The notes beneath the pieces are model-generated. The model was given only the letters and a program-made list of their open reading frames with translations, searched no databases and was not told the DNA's origin. 64,000 nucleotides of DNA from Erythrobacter sp. Alg231-14 (GTDB taxonomy: Bacteria > Pseudomonadota > Alphaproteobacteria > Sphingomonadales > Sphingomonadaceae): the NCBI RefSeq assembly GCF_900149685.1, contig NZ_LT702999.1, forward strand, positions 2,170,001 to 2,234,000, given 5' to 3'. The first letter of the stretch is position 1, and each line of letters opens with the position of its first letter. A program made the position numbers and the translations under genes. Shown here piece after piece: positions 19,937-28,972 of this stretch.

Positions 19937-20932
19937 TCAGTGCGGGGTCACAAAGGCCAATCGAAAATAGACCGTTCCTTGCCACAGTTGTTGGTGCAAA
20001 ATATCCGGCAATGCAGCTCTGGCTTGACCACCAAATTGGCTTTCATAACAATCAATCGCGCTGCGTGTGGCGTTAAGATCGGTTTCCTCATAGCGGATCC
20101 GATCCGTGATGAGCGACCGGTGAATCGTGGTCCAATTTTCAAATCCGGGCGGGCCAGATTGTCCGTCGTCGGGAAATGCCGTATACAATAGGCTTGGCCG
20201 ATCAAGGTCCAATTTCTGCACAATTTCGGTCACGATTGCGCTGACCATGCGGTGATCGGCGTGTCCGTATCCGCCATCGGGGCCCCACGTCATAATCGTG
20301 TCGGGTTCAACCTCGTCCACGATCCGGGCCACGCGTTCGGCCAACGCCTTGGCCGCGCTATCGGGTGCGCGGGCCATGGTGGAAAGGGCGCCGTCGCCCA
20401 ATTGCCAAAACAGCGGCTCTGGCAGGCCGAGGGCAAAGGCGGCGCAGCGCGCTTCGTTCTCTCGCAATTGCGCAAGCTCCTGCCCTGGATCCATGTCGCT
20501 TACGCCGGGTCCGGCATCCCCGCTGGTCGCGAACACCACGGTCACTTCTCCCCCATGTCGCGCGATACGCGACAAAGCGGGCGCCATCGTGATCTCGTCA
20601 TCTGGGTGTGCGAGGATGACCAAGATTGCTGGCGGACCCTCGCTCGACGAGTTCTCTGATGCCGGAGGCGATAGCTGTGCCCGATCGGCTGGGACGAAAG
20701 CAGGTTTTCCCGATGGCGGCGGCAATGTCGGCGGTGTGCGACCCGACGATGGCTCTCCCTGGGTTTGCGCTTCGAGCGGAATTTCGATCGAACCGCCGCT
20801 TGGCGATTCTTGTCCATTCGTATCGGTGTATGCGCCTGTGTTCGCACCAAGCACCGGGGCGGTGAACGCCGATGAAATCAACAACCCCGCCATCATAGTC
20901 CGGCCGATCATCATGGATTGTGCGCGCATCAT
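19937..20932 (-). CDS. Secreted PIG-L/LmbE family deacetylase
   Basis: A 331-residue zinc-dependent N-deacetylase-like protein with a signal peptide (GLLISSAFTAPVLGA), a proline/serine-rich linker to about residue 100, then the LmbE fold. Zinc and catalytic motifs are LAHPDDE near residue 112 and GHADHRMVSAIV. LmbE enzymes deacetylate N-acetylglucosamine-type sugars or related amides. GGAAGAGA before ATG 20932 supports this start over the upstream ATG at 20992. The gene is divergent from the acyl-CoA ligase at 21060. The periplasmic location suggests envelope or imported sugars as substrate, which is inferred. Confidence 0.85.
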   Translation of the reverse strand: MMRAQSMMIGRTMMAGLLISSAFTAPVLGANTGAYTDTNGQESPSGGSIEIPLEAQTQGEPSSGRTPPTLPPPSGKPAFVPADRAQLSPPASENSSSEGPPAILVILAHPDDEITMAPALSRIARHGGEVTVVFATSGDAGPGVSDMDPGQELAQLRENEARCAAFALGLPEPLFWQLGDGALSTMARAPDSAAKALAERVARIVDEVEPDTIMTWGPDGGYGHADHRMVSAIVTEIVQKLDLDRPSLLYTAFPDDGQSGPPGFENWTTIHRSLITDRIRYEETDLNATRSAIDCYESQFGGQARAALPDILHQQLWQGTVYFRLAFVTPH

Positions 20933-21059
20933 TTCTCTTCCCATTTGTGTCACCGTTCCGCTTTTCGACCAGAAGCGTAAAGAAATTGGCACGAAGTGGG
21001 ATGCGCCGCGGCGCCCATTCGCACTTGCTGCAAAAAATCGCGCGGTTAGGGTTGCGAGT

Positions 21060-22619
21060 ATGACTGATCAGAACATCGCCGACATCATGAGCGGCAAACT
21101 CGCCCAACCATTTGGATCGTATCCTTCGATATTGCGTGATTGGGCGGCCTTTCAACCAGATGCGGTGGCCTTGATCGACGATGATGGTCAACTCACATGG
21201 GCCGAATTGGTCGATCAGGTTGAGCGGTTGGCCGCCCGCATGATCGAAACAGGTCTAAAGCGCGGGCAATCGGTGGCTATCTTAGGCACCAGTTCCATTC
21301 CCTATGCTTTGGTGTTCCTCGCGGCGATGCGGGCAGGCGGAGTGGCGGCGCCCCTCACAACCAGCGCTTCGCCCGAACAATTGGCGGGCATGGCGGCGGA
21401 TTCGGGCGCAATCCACCTGTTCATCGACGCGAGAAAGTCCGCCGAATTGGATTTCGATTTTATGGCGGACCTAATCCGTGTGCCTTTGGAGAGCATCGGT
21501 ACATGGATGGCGCCGTCGGGATCGCATGCGCCCGATTTCGATCCACAGCCCAGTGACCCGTTCAACATCATTTATTCCAGCGGTACGACCGGTATTCCGA
21601 AAGGGATCGTCCATTCGCACCAAATGCGTTGGCGGCAATTCGGCGCCACGGCGTTGTCATATCTTCAAGCGGGATTGGAGGTCAGATCTCTGGCCTCTAC
21701 GCCGCTCTATTCCAACACGACGATGGTCGCTTTTCTGGCGGCTTTGTTGGCCGGCGGCACCGTTCGCGTCATGGGCAAATTTGATTGCGCCCGGTGGCTG
21801 GATCATGCCGCTGGCGACCGGACGACCGTTACAATGTTGGTGCCTGTCCAATATCAAAGGTTGATGGACCACGCCGGTTTTGATGATCATGACCTATCGT
21901 CTTTGGCGATGAAATATTGCACATCGGCCCCGTTCGTGGCCAAATTGAAGGCAGAAGTTTTGCGCCGCATGCCGGGCGGGTTGGTAGAGATTTATTCGAT
22001 GACCGAAGGCGGGGTGGTGTGCCTTCTCGCCGCGCATGAATTCCCAGACAAACTGCACACGGTCGGCCGCCCCGCCCCGGGCAGCGAAATGAAGGTGTTG
22101 GACGACGAGGATCGCGAAGTGAGCCCCGGTACGCCGGGCAATTTGGTTGGGCGGTCCCAAACGATGATGTCGGGCTATAAAAACCGCCCTGATAAAACCG
22201 CAGAGGCGCAATGGACCGACCCGGAGACCGGCGATGTGTGGATGCGCATGGGTGATATTGGCCGCGTCGACGAACAAGGCTTTGTCGAGCTTGTCGGTCG
22301 GGCCAAAGATATGATCATCTCAGGCGGTTTTAACATCTATCCCAGCGATCTGGAGGGCGAATTGGGGCGTGAAGGCGATGTGGCAGAGGCTGCTGTTGTT
22401 GGCATAGATTCGTCGCGCTGGGGTGAAACTCCGGTGGGCTTTGTAGTGTTGCGCGACGGTGCCCGCGATACAGACAGCATCATGGCGGCGGTGAACGCGC
22501 GATTGGGCAAGACCCAACGCCTATCGGCGCTTCACACGATCGATGAAATGCCGCGCAGCCACATTGGCAAATTGCTCAAAACCGATCTGCGAAAAGAAGC
22601 CGTGCGACGGGCCGAATAA
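21060..22619 (+). CDS. Fatty acid/carboxylate-CoA ligase (AMP-binding)
   Basis: A 519-residue adenylate-forming ligase. The adenylation loop SSGTTGIPKGIVHSH is near residue 170, the YSMTEGG motif at about 310, and MRMGDIGRVDEQGFVELVGRAKDMIISGGFNIYP lies near residues 398-430. The C-terminal catalytic lysine is in RSHIGKLLKTDLR. It differs clearly from the ligase at 108-1823, so the window has two separate activating enzymes. The frame is open far upstream, but that part overlaps the PIG-L gene on the opposite strand. ATG 21060 matches the start of homologous architecture. The substrate is not predictable. Confidence 0.88.
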   Translation: MTDQNIADIMSGKLAQPFGSYPSILRDWAAFQPDAVALIDDDGQLTWAELVDQVERLAARMIETGLKRGQSVAILGTSSIPYALVFLAAMRAGGVAAPLTTSASPEQLAGMAADSGAIHLFIDARKSAELDFDFMADLIRVPLESIGTWMAPSGSHAPDFDPQPSDPFNIIYSSGTTGIPKGIVHSHQMRWRQFGATALSYLQAGLEVRSLASTPLYSNTTMVAFLAALLAGGTVRVMGKFDCARWLDHAAGDRTTVTMLVPVQYQRLMDHAGFDDHDLSSLAMKYCTSAPFVAKLKAEVLRRMPGGLVEIYSMTEGGVVCLLAAHEFPDKLHTVGRPAPGSEMKVLDDEDREVSPGTPGNLVGRSQTMMSGYKNRPDKTAEAQWTDPETGDVWMRMGDIGRVDEQGFVELVGRAKDMIISGGFNIYPSDLEGELGREGDVAEAAVVGIDSSRWGETPVGFVVLRDGARDTDSIMAAVNARLGKTQRLSALHTIDEMPRSHIGKLLKTDLRKEAVRRAE

Positions 22620-22626
22620 TGGCCGT

Positions 22627-23085
22627 TCAGTCCGGCTCCACCAAGTCAGTGAGCGCATCTTTCGAGTCCGTGATTACGGCGATGGATAGGGCCGTCAAAA
22701 GGCCCAACCCAATTCCCACCGCACCAAGCGTGCTAATACCGTCGCGGTTTTCGCCATCATCCCATTGCATGGCGCGTCCGTTGATCATCAACTGATCGCT
22801 GCCATCGAGGGTGAAGCCAATCCGGCGTTCTTGCCAGCGGCGTTGTTCATCGCGAGCAACCACGGGCAGCACACCATCGGTTGCTCGCGACCGCGAAATT
22901 AGCTCAACGCGCGGTGCGGTGCTGGCTCTATCGCGCGCATGACCCAACGGCACCGTGATCGCCGCAAGGATCCGCGTCTCGCTTTCGCCCGGATTAAGTG
23001 AAGGGTTGAGGGATTGCGCGGACGCCCCGCTTGCTCCGCCGATCATGAGCGATGCGATGAAGGCGGTTTTGATGGCTGTGTGCAC
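22627..23085 (-). CDS. Exported protein of unknown function
   Basis: A 152-residue protein with a signal peptide (FIASLMIGGASGASAQS), a charged central part and a hydrophobic C-terminal segment (LGAVGIGLGLLTALSIAVITDS), likely a membrane anchor or inserted helix. I recognise no domain. It converges with the acyl-CoA ligase, with 7 bases between stops. Confidence 0.65.
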   Translation of the reverse strand: MHTAIKTAFIASLMIGGASGASAQSLNPSLNPGESETRILAAITVPLGHARDRASTAPRVELISRSRATDGVLPVVARDEQRRWQERRIGFTLDGSDQLMINGRAMQWDDGENRDGISTLGAVGIGLGLLTALSIAVITDSKDALTDLVEPD

Positions 23086-23605
23086 GTTTATTCTCCCCTG
23101 TTGGACAAGGGCTTAAGCCAATTTTCGCGCGTTGCAAATGACCGATCAGAAAGATGCGGGTGGAGGCGCGGCCACCATTCGGGGGGGAGGGGAATTGGGT
23201 GGCCGCGTCTCGCTCGCTGTCTTGATCGGTGATTGGTTGTGTTTTGGGCAATGTCCCGATGCCAAGCCCCATCGCCCGAGAGGGGAGGTGGGCGGGGCGC
23301 ATCGAGTATTGCACCAACAACCAAAGCAGCCGCAGCCCAAAAGGCAAGAGAAGCAGTTTGCCGATCGAAATGTCGCGGCGCTGGAAGTCGCCTTGACCCG
23401 TCGGAAATCCCTTCGTTCGGCTGCCAAACCCTGCATATGCAGGTTACCGTCAAGCAGACTGGCAGGAGAGAGCGTAATCGCTCAAAGCCCGCCGGTGCTC
23501 CGCGTTCAGGCGGGGAGAGGGTGCCTGACTGCGCGTTGCATCGTCGAATTAGTGTTCGGTTGCATGAAACTCAAATGAGAAAATTCGCAATTTTGTTGCA
23601 TTTTT

Positions 23606-23623
23606 TGCACCTAATTAGGTGCA
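23606..23623. promoter_or_regulatory. Perfect 18-bp palindrome, candidate operator
   Basis: TGCACCTAATTAGGTGCA is its own reverse complement. It sits in an AT-rich, promoter-like context, with a possible -10 hexamer TACTAT at 23624-23629 directly after it, so a bound dimer would cover the core promoter. Three GTTGCAT repeats precede it. The short unit 23649-23690 and a hairpin follow downstream. The cognate regulator cannot be named from sequence. Confidence 0.5.
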
Positions 23624-23710
23624 TACTATCGAACAAAGGCTTGTCTAAATGCGCAGAAATGGCGGTAGAGGCGGTGTTGTATTCGACTGATCCCCGGCCA
23701 AACACCATGA

Positions 23711-23744
23711 AAAGAGGCCGCCCGATTTCTCAGGCGGCCTCTTT
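23711..23744. terminator. Rho-independent terminator, probably bidirectional
   Basis: A perfect 12-bp stem (AAAGAGGCCGCC at 23711-23722 with GGCGGCCTCTTT at 23733-23744) and a 10-nt loop. T-runs follow on the plus side (TTTGT) and on the minus side (TTTTC). It lies 32 bases past the stop of the minus-strand UrcA gene, which it probably terminates, and would also end any plus-strand transcript from the palindrome region. Confidence 0.8.
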
Positions 23745-23775
23745 GTAATCGGCACGATCCACGATGTGCCGCGGC

Positions 23776-24105
23776 TCAATTCGCTGCGATTGCGCCGCTT
23801 GCACGGGCATCGTTGGCGGCTACGCGCTCGACCTGGGCTCGCGCGGCGGAGCGGGCATCCGCCAGGCATTTCTGGTCCACGACATTGCGTCCGAAATTGT
23901 AACGCAACCGTGTTTCGACGGTGCACGCCTCAACCAATTTTGCATTGACGTGCGCTTCGGCTGCTTCACGGCCCTCGCTGCTGGAAAGGTCAAAATTGCC
24001 AACGTCGACGCGGACGGTGACAGTTTGCGCGTTTGAGGCGGATGCGGCGGTTGTTGGTACGATGAGGGCCAAGGCAATTGCCGCGGCAGTGAGTGTTTTA
24101 CGCAT
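23776..24105 (-). CDS. UrcA family protein
   Basis: A 109-residue exported protein with a signal peptide (AAAIALALIVPTTAASASNA). The pattern VRVDVGNFDLSSSEGREAAEAHVNAKLVEACTVE, followed by a second cysteine in QKCLADARSAA, matches the UrcA family of small periplasmic proteins found in Sphingomonadales and Caulobacterales. The two cysteines could form a disulfide. Function is unknown. ATG 24105 is chosen since it starts the signal peptide. It is divergent from guaA and followed by the hairpin at 23711-23744. Confidence 0.8.
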   Translation of the reverse strand: MRKTLTAAAIALALIVPTTAASASNAQTVTVRVDVGNFDLSSSEGREAAEAHVNAKLVEACTVETRLRYNFGRNVVDQKCLADARSAARAQVERVAANDARASGAIAAN

Positions 24106-24365
24106 AGAATAGTCCAATCGAAGGGAGGGTGTAGGAGAGGTTTTCGGACCGTTTGCCGGCCTTCTGTATGTGTCCACACCGTTGGTGCAGCGCACAATTC
24201 AATTGTGCTAATGCGAGATACGGCCAACTGGTTCCCCAAGATGCGCAAAAAAATGCACTTTTTCAGCGCACGCTCCTTTGTTGCATCGCAACATCTGTCG
24301 ATACATTGTGGGATGACGTTACGGTATGCTGGACAGCGCGCCGCGCGCTGACGTAACGCGACCAA

Positions 24366-25940
24366 ATGGAAGCCAATCATCTCCCCGACTCGATCCTGAT
24401 TGTCGATTTCGGCAGTCAGGTTACGCAGCTGATCGCGCGCCGTGTGCGCGAAGCAGGCGTCTATTCAGAAATCGCGCCGTTCACCATGGCCGAAGAAGCG
24501 TTCCGCCGGATGAAGCCCAAAGGGATCATCCTATCCGGTTCGCCCGCCAGCGTGCCCGACGATGGTTCGCCCCGCGCGCCGCAAAGCTTGTTTGAAGCAG
24601 GCGTACCCATCCTTGGCATTTGTTATGGACAACAGGTGATGAGCCAACAATTGGGTGGCGAGGTTCGGCCGGGCCACGAAACGGGCGAAGGGGGCGAATT
24701 TGGTCGCGCCTATTTGACCGTGACCAAACCATGCGCCTTGTTCGATGGTCTTTGGAAAGAGGGCGAGCGTCACCAAGTGTGGATGAGCCACGGCGACAAA
24801 GTGACCGAATTTGCCGACGGTTTCGAAATTGTAGCGACCAGCGACGGTGCACCATTTGCGGTGATCGCCGACGAAGAGCGCAAATTTTACGGAACACAGT
24901 TCCATCCAGAGGTCGTCCATACGCCCGACGGCGGCAAGCTCCTGGCCAATTTCGTGCGCCATGTTTGCGGCTTGACCGGCGATTGGACAATGGCCGAATT
25001 CCGCAAAACCAAAATCGACGAAATCCGCGCCCAGGTCGGATCGGGCCGCGTGATTTGCGGTTTGTCGGGCGGCGTTGACAGCGCGGTTGCGGCGGTTTTG
25101 ATCCACGAAGCGATCGGCGATCAATTGACATGCGTTTATGTCGATCACGGGCTGATGCGACTTAATGAAACAGAGCAGGTCGTCTCGCTCTTCCGCGATC
25201 ACTACAACATCCCATTGGTCGCCGTGGATGCAGAGGCGCAATTCATGGGCGGCCTCGAAGGGGTCACCGACCCAGAGAAAAAGCGCAAATTTATCGGCGG
25301 CGCCTTTATCGACCTGTTCGAAGCCGAAGCGAAAAAGGTCGGCGGCGCGGATTTCCTAGCCCAAGGCACCTTGTACCCTGACGTCATTGAAAGTGTCAGC
25401 TTTACCGGCGGGCCGAGCGTTACGATCAAAAGCCACCACAATGTCGGCGGCCTGCCCGAACGCATGAATATGCAATTGGTCGAACCGCTGCGTGAATTGT
25501 TCAAGGACGAAGTGCGCGAATTGGGTCGCGAATTGGGTCTGCCCGAAGTGTTCGTTGGCCGGCATCCATTCCCCGGGCCGGGACTTGCCATTCGCATTCC
25601 GGGCGAAGTGACCAAAGAACGCTGTGACATTTTGCGCAAAGCCGATGCGATCTATCTCGAAGAGATCCGCAATGCCGGATTGTACGATGCTATCTGGCAG
25701 GCATTTGCCGTCTTGCTGCCGGTGAAAACCGTGGGCGTCATGGGCGATCACCGCACCTATGATAGTGTGTGCGGATTGCGCGCCGTAACCAGCACGGACG
25801 GAATGACCGCCGACGTCTATCCATTCGACGCAAGCTTTCTAACGCAAGTGGCGACCCGTATCGTCAACGAAGTGCAAGGCATCAATCGGGTGGTCTACGA
25901 TTTCACAAGCAAGCCGCCCGGCACCATCGAATGGGAATGA
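24366..25940 (+). CDS. guaA: GMP synthase (glutamine-hydrolysing)
   Basis: GuaA aminates XMP to GMP. The 524-residue protein has an N-terminal class I glutamine amidotransferase with nucleophile in ILGICYGQQ (Cys about 86) and the His/Glu pair in FHPEVVHT (about 180-182). An ATP-pyrophosphatase domain follows with the P-loop [13 protein letters not shown] near residue 231, and a C-terminal dimerisation domain ends [17 protein letters not shown] and [16 protein letters not shown] order and length are standard. Just upstream (24280-24292) is an inverted repeat GTTGC-ATC-GCAAC that could belong to its promoter. Confidence 0.97.
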   Translation: MEANHLPDSILIVDFGSQVTQLIARRVREAGVYSEIAPFTMAEEAFRRMKPKGIILSGSPASVPDDGSPRAPQSLFEAGVPILGICYGQQVMSQQLGGEVRPGHETGEGGEFGRAYLTVTKPCALFDGLWKEGERHQVWMSHGDKVTEFADGFEIVATSDGAPFAVIADEERKFYGTQFHPEVVHTPDGGKLLANFVRHVCGLTGDWTMAEFRKTKIDEIRAQVGSGRVICGLSGGVDSAVAAVLIHEAIGDQLTCVYVDHGLMRLNETEQVVSLFRDHYNIPLVAVDAEAQFMGGLEGVTDPEKKRKFIGGAFIDLFEAEAKKVGGADFLAQGTLYPDVIESVSFTGGPSVTIKSHHNVGGLPERMNMQLVEPLRELFKDEVRELGRELGLPEVFVGRHPFPGPGLAIRIPGEVTKERCDILRKADAIYLEEIRNAGLYDAIWQAFAVLLPVKTVGVMGDHRTYDSVCGLRAVTSTDGMTADVYPFDASFLTQVATRIVNEVQGINRVVYDFTSKPPGTIEWE

Positions 25941-26051
25941 TCCGCTGGTCGAACGCTCGGTGCCCTTGATCAATCGCAATGCGGATATCTGAATCCAACG
26001 CGTTACGCAGAGTCAAAGCCTTGCATCAACGAACGATTGGATAAAGATCCT

Positions 26052-27020
26052 ATGAAAATCACGGCCATCGCTGCACTTACGGCAAGCTTATGCACAATAT
26101 CTGCATCACAATCGGCCGCGTATTCCTACGCCGAATTGTCTGACGAAGGGCAAATTGCCCCCGGTATTGATGGCGATGACCGCTCCGGCGCGCTGTATGA
26201 GGCGGGCTCAATTGGAAAATTTGCCTGCACTCTTGCGGTGCTGAGAATGGTGGATCGCGGCGCATTGGCGATCGATGCGCGGTTGGGTGATATCCTACCT
26301 GAAACTGGCGACACGCCGATCGCCGACGTCACATTGCGCCAAGTGCTGCAAAGCCGAAGCGGTATCGCCGACGGATTGCTCCCCGCCTTTGGCGATGATC
26401 CGCAGGCAGTGATGCAAACGCCCGATGCCATGACCGCAACGATGCAATACGCGAGTGGCGAGTTGGCCAATGCTCCGGGTGATCAATGGTCCTACGATTT
26501 AGTCAATTGGATCGTTGTTCAGGCTGTCCTGGAAAAGGTCACGGGCGATGACATCGCCGACATTCTAGAGACATTGGTGCTGCGCCCTGCAGGAATGGGA
26601 CAAAGTCACATCTTTATTGGGGCCATTGGCCCGGAGGCCGAACCTCCTGCATCGCCGGGACGTCCAATACCGGCCTTTCTAACCTGCGCTGGCGGATTGG
26701 CCACGACGCCGACGGATCTCATCGCGCTTGCCCGGTTTGCCCATAATGGTGGGCTAAGCGCCAATAGCCTTGCCGCGTTGACCGATATCGCGACCCCGGA
26801 TGAAGCCTATGCATTGGGGGGCCGTTTCATCGCGCGAAGCGAAACAGATGCACGATTGATCAGCTGGCAAACGGGCAGCAACGGAGCCTACAAATCGCTC
26901 GTCGCGTATGATCCTATTCGCGATGTTGGCTTCGCTGCGATGACCGCAAGCGGCGACGCAACTGCGATTCAGAGGCATCGCAGCGATTGGATGGCAGAAC
27001 AGGCCCCGTATTCAAGATGA
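26052..27020 (+). CDS. Secreted serine beta-lactamase-like hydrolase
   Basis: A 322-residue protein of the class C beta-lactamase/penicillin-binding-protein-like fold with a signal peptide (ALTASLCTISASQSAAYS). The SxxK nucleophile motif is SIGK near residue 54. The second motif, normally YxN, appears as SYDLVNW, so the usual Asn is not in its expected place. The third motif region may be the GSNGAYKS stretch near the C-terminus. Members are mostly esterases, D-aminopeptidases or carboxypeptidases rather than antibiotic lactamases. The start at ATG 26052 is chosen to begin the signal peptide. Confidence 0.78.
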   Translation: MKITAIAALTASLCTISASQSAAYSYAELSDEGQIAPGIDGDDRSGALYEAGSIGKFACTLAVLRMVDRGALAIDARLGDILPETGDTPIADVTLRQVLQSRSGIADGLLPAFGDDPQAVMQTPDAMTATMQYASGELANAPGDQWSYDLVNWIVVQAVLEKVTGDDIADILETLVLRPAGMGQSHIFIGAIGPEAEPPASPGRPIPAFLTCAGGLATTPTDLIALARFAHNGGLSANSLAALTDIATPDEAYALGGRFIARSETDARLISWQTGSNGAYKSLVAYDPIRDVGFAAMTASGDATAIQRHRSDWMAEQAPYSR

Positions 27021-27088
27021 CGGGAACATTGCACGCATTGCGCGTTGTGATAGCGTCATCCCGATCACCCGTTTTTGAGAGGTCCGCC

Positions 27089-27700
27089 ATGAAATTGTTC
27101 CCAGCCATCGCCGCAAGCGCCGCGATTGTGTCCCTAGCTGCATGCTCTGCAGGTCCGGTGGAACCACCCGCGCTAACAACCGATATTTGGACCGTCGACA
27201 GCGATGGTTCTGAATTGTCATATGTCACCATCAAATCGGGCGACATTGCCGAAACCAATTCATTCGAAACCGTCACCGGCAGCGTTGCCCAAAACGGCGC
27301 CGCCACGATTGAAATTGACCTATCCTCTGTCAGCACCGGCGTGGATATTCGCGATGAGCGGATGCGCGAAGTTCTATTTGTCGTGGCCGACAATCCCACT
27401 GCTACCGTCACCGCACAGATCGATCCGGCAGCTTTTGAAACGCTCGGTGTCGGCGACAGCGTCGACCAGACTGTGGACGGAACCGTTTCGATCAAAGGCG
27501 TCGAAGCCCCGTTTCAAAGTGAAGTCACGGTAACACGCGTGGGCGCCGATCGGGTGCTTGCGGTGTCCAACGCGCCCATCATTTTGGATGCAGGCCGTTT
27601 TGAATTGACCGATGGCTTGGCTCAACTTCAAGAATTGGCCGGATTGCCATCGATCACGCCGGTTGTTCCGGTATCCTTCGCTTTGGCATTCGAACGCTAA
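27089..27700 (+). CDS. YceI family lipoprotein
   Basis: A 203-residue YceI-like lipocalin-fold protein that in characterised members binds isoprenoid or other amphiphilic ligands. It has a lipoprotein signal with lipobox LAAC, giving a lipidated Cys near residue 19. The mature part follows the YceI pattern: WTVDSDGSELSYVTIKSGDIAE, the strand pair TIEIDLSSVSTGVDIRDERMREVLF, then GTVSIKGVEAPFQSEVTVTRVGADRVLAVS. ATG 27089 is preceded by GAGAGGTCC. It begins 69 bases after the hydrolase gene and may share its transcript. Confidence 0.86.
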   Translation: MKLFPAIAASAAIVSLAACSAGPVEPPALTTDIWTVDSDGSELSYVTIKSGDIAETNSFETVTGSVAQNGAATIEIDLSSVSTGVDIRDERMREVLFVVADNPTATVTAQIDPAAFETLGVGDSVDQTVDGTVSIKGVEAPFQSEVTVTRVGADRVLAVSNAPIILDAGRFELTDGLAQLQELAGLPSITPVVPVSFALAFER

Positions 27701-27707
27701 GCGTCAC

Positions 27708-28247
27708 TTGCCTACGATCTTTACCCATGCCGTCGTCCCGTTGGCCATTGCGGTGGCCGTTGGGCCGACGCGGATATCACCAAAGCTCGCGATAGCCGGT
27801 GCGGTTTTCGCGGTCCTGCCTGATGCTGATGTCGTCGCGTTCCGGCTTGGCATTGATTACGCCGATACGTGGGGGCATCGCGGCGCGACGCACTCCCTTG
27901 TCTTCGCCGCAATATGCGCCGGGGCAATGGCGATGGTTTGGAAAGAAGCACGCAGCGCGTGGGCGTTTGCATTTCTCACCTTTGCAATGGCGAGCCATGG
28001 TTTGCTCGACACGTTGACCGATGGCGGTCTGGGCGCAGCCTTGTTTTGGCCGTTCGACAACTCGCGCATTTTTGCGCCCGAAACGCCTGTGCGTGTGTCT
28101 CCGATTGGACGCGGGTTTTTGTCGATGCGAGGGCTGGAAACGTTGATCTCTGAATTCAAATGGATTTGGGCGCCGACGATTACGCTCTCTCTTGCTGTTT
28201 GGGCCATGCGGCTAAGGTATGATCGTGCAGCTCGATCTGGGATCTGA
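27708..28247 (+). CDS. DUF457/YdjM-type membrane metal-dependent hydrolase
   Basis: A 179-residue membrane protein with the HRGATHSL motif near residue 59 and a second His/Asp cluster at SHGLLDTLTDGG. This pattern matches the YdjM/DUF457 family of predicted membrane-bound metal-dependent hydrolases. About five hydrophobic segments. The TTG start at 27708 lies 7 bases after the YceI stop; earlier in-frame starts would overlap YceI by dozens of bases. Its end overlaps the glycosylase gene by 29 bases, so the three genes are likely one operon. Confidence 0.82.
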   Translation: MPTIFTHAVVPLAIAVAVGPTRISPKLAIAGAVFAVLPDADVVAFRLGIDYADTWGHRGATHSLVFAAICAGAMAMVWKEARSAWAFAFLTFAMASHGLLDTLTDGGLGAALFWPFDNSRIFAPETPVRVSPIGRGFLSMRGLETLISEFKWIWAPTITLSLAVWAMRLRYDRAARSGI

Positions 28248-28929
28248 TCCGCGGACCGATATTCTGCGCCGATTGCAAGGCGCGATGATCGCCCGTTTCG
28301 ATCGCATCATCCGCCCGCCGGAAAAACGCCGGGATCCGGTGTGGGTTTTGGTTCACGGGGTGATCGGTGCGCAGACAAAAACCGCCGCATCCAACGCTTC
28401 GACCGATGGTTTAATCTCAGAATTCGCAACATGGGAAGCGGTAGCCGCTGTGCCCGTCACCGACTTGGAGCGCGCGCTCTCGCGCCAGACATTTCCGACT
28501 GTTGCGGCGAAGCGACTGCGCGATTGTTTGACCGCAATCATCGAAGAACGCGGCGCGGTTGATCTGCGACATCTGTCCAGTCTGCCCACCGACGAGGCGA
28601 TGGTTTGGTTGGAGCGGCTGCCCGGTGTGGCGCGCAAAAACTCAGCCGGGGTAATGAACGCAAGCAGTTTCGAACGCCGCGCCATGGTCATTGACGGCCA
28701 CCACCGTCGCATCATGCAACGAATGGGTATTGTCGCCGCGAAAGCGGACACGGCGCGAACCTATGACACGCTGATGCCGATTGTGCCGGAGGAATGGTCT
28801 GCCGCCGATATGGACGAACATCACCTTTTGCTGAAAAAGTTGGGTCAAACCCATTGTCGCCCGCGAAAAGCCGCCTGCGAACAATGCCCGGCCCGCCAAG
28901 ATTGCGAAACCGGGCGGATGGCGGCATGA
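28219..28929 (+). CDS. Endonuclease III-like DNA glycosylase, divergent
   Basis: A 236-residue HhH-GPD DNA repair protein with a [4Fe-4S] cluster motif C-x6-C-x2-C-x5-C from about residue 213 to 229 (start CRPRKAAC). The helix-hairpin-helix is LERLPGVARKNSAG, retaining the lysine that is catalytic in E. coli Nth, and the downstream Asp is present in VIDGHHRR. GVGRK is altered to GVARK and the VDTH motif to IDGHH. It is therefore a sister of Nth/MutY, perhaps with different base specificity. Expected role: base excision repair of oxidised pyrimidines. It overlaps the DUF457 gene. Confidence 0.82.
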   Translation: MIVQLDLGSDPRTDILRRLQGAMIARFDRIIRPPEKRRDPVWVLVHGVIGAQTKTAASNASTDGLISEFATWEAVAAVPVTDLERALSRQTFPTVAAKRLRDCLTAIIEERGAVDLRHLSSLPTDEAMVWLERLPGVARKNSAGVMNASSFERRAMVIDGHHRRIMQRMGIVAAKADTARTYDTLMPIVPEEWSAADMDEHHLLLKKLGQTHCRPRKAACEQCPARQDCETGRMAA

Positions 28930-28972
28930 CGGGTTCGCTATCAGGCGAAAAAACGCAAACACAGGAAAACCA

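Larger units (their letters stand above)
23086..23775. other. 690-bp stretch without a convincing gene
   Basis: Several open frames cross this stretch on both strands, but none looks protein-like: they are rich in arginine and proline and have no start context. What it does hold: a 12-bp palindrome CTGCATATGCAG around 23430, three direct copies of GTTGCAT (23535, 23559 and 23595), the perfect 18-bp palindrome at 23606-23623, a 13-codon frame (23649-23690), and a strong hairpin at 23711-23744. Confidence 0.6.

Noticed and set aside
20298..21059. N-terminal extension of the second acyl-CoA ligase
   Set aside because: It runs on the opposite strand to the PIG-L deacetylase gene and does not resemble ligase sequence; ATG 21060 starts a normal enzyme.
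23088..23578. Open frames on both strands in the 23.1-23.6 kb region
   Set aside because: Composition (Arg, Pro, Trp heavy) and lack of start context indicate chance frames in a gene-poor stretch.
26052..27020. Antibiotic-resistance beta-lactamase
   Set aside because: The fold is of the class C-like serine hydrolase type, but the second motif lacks the usual Asn; general esterase or peptidase function is more likely.
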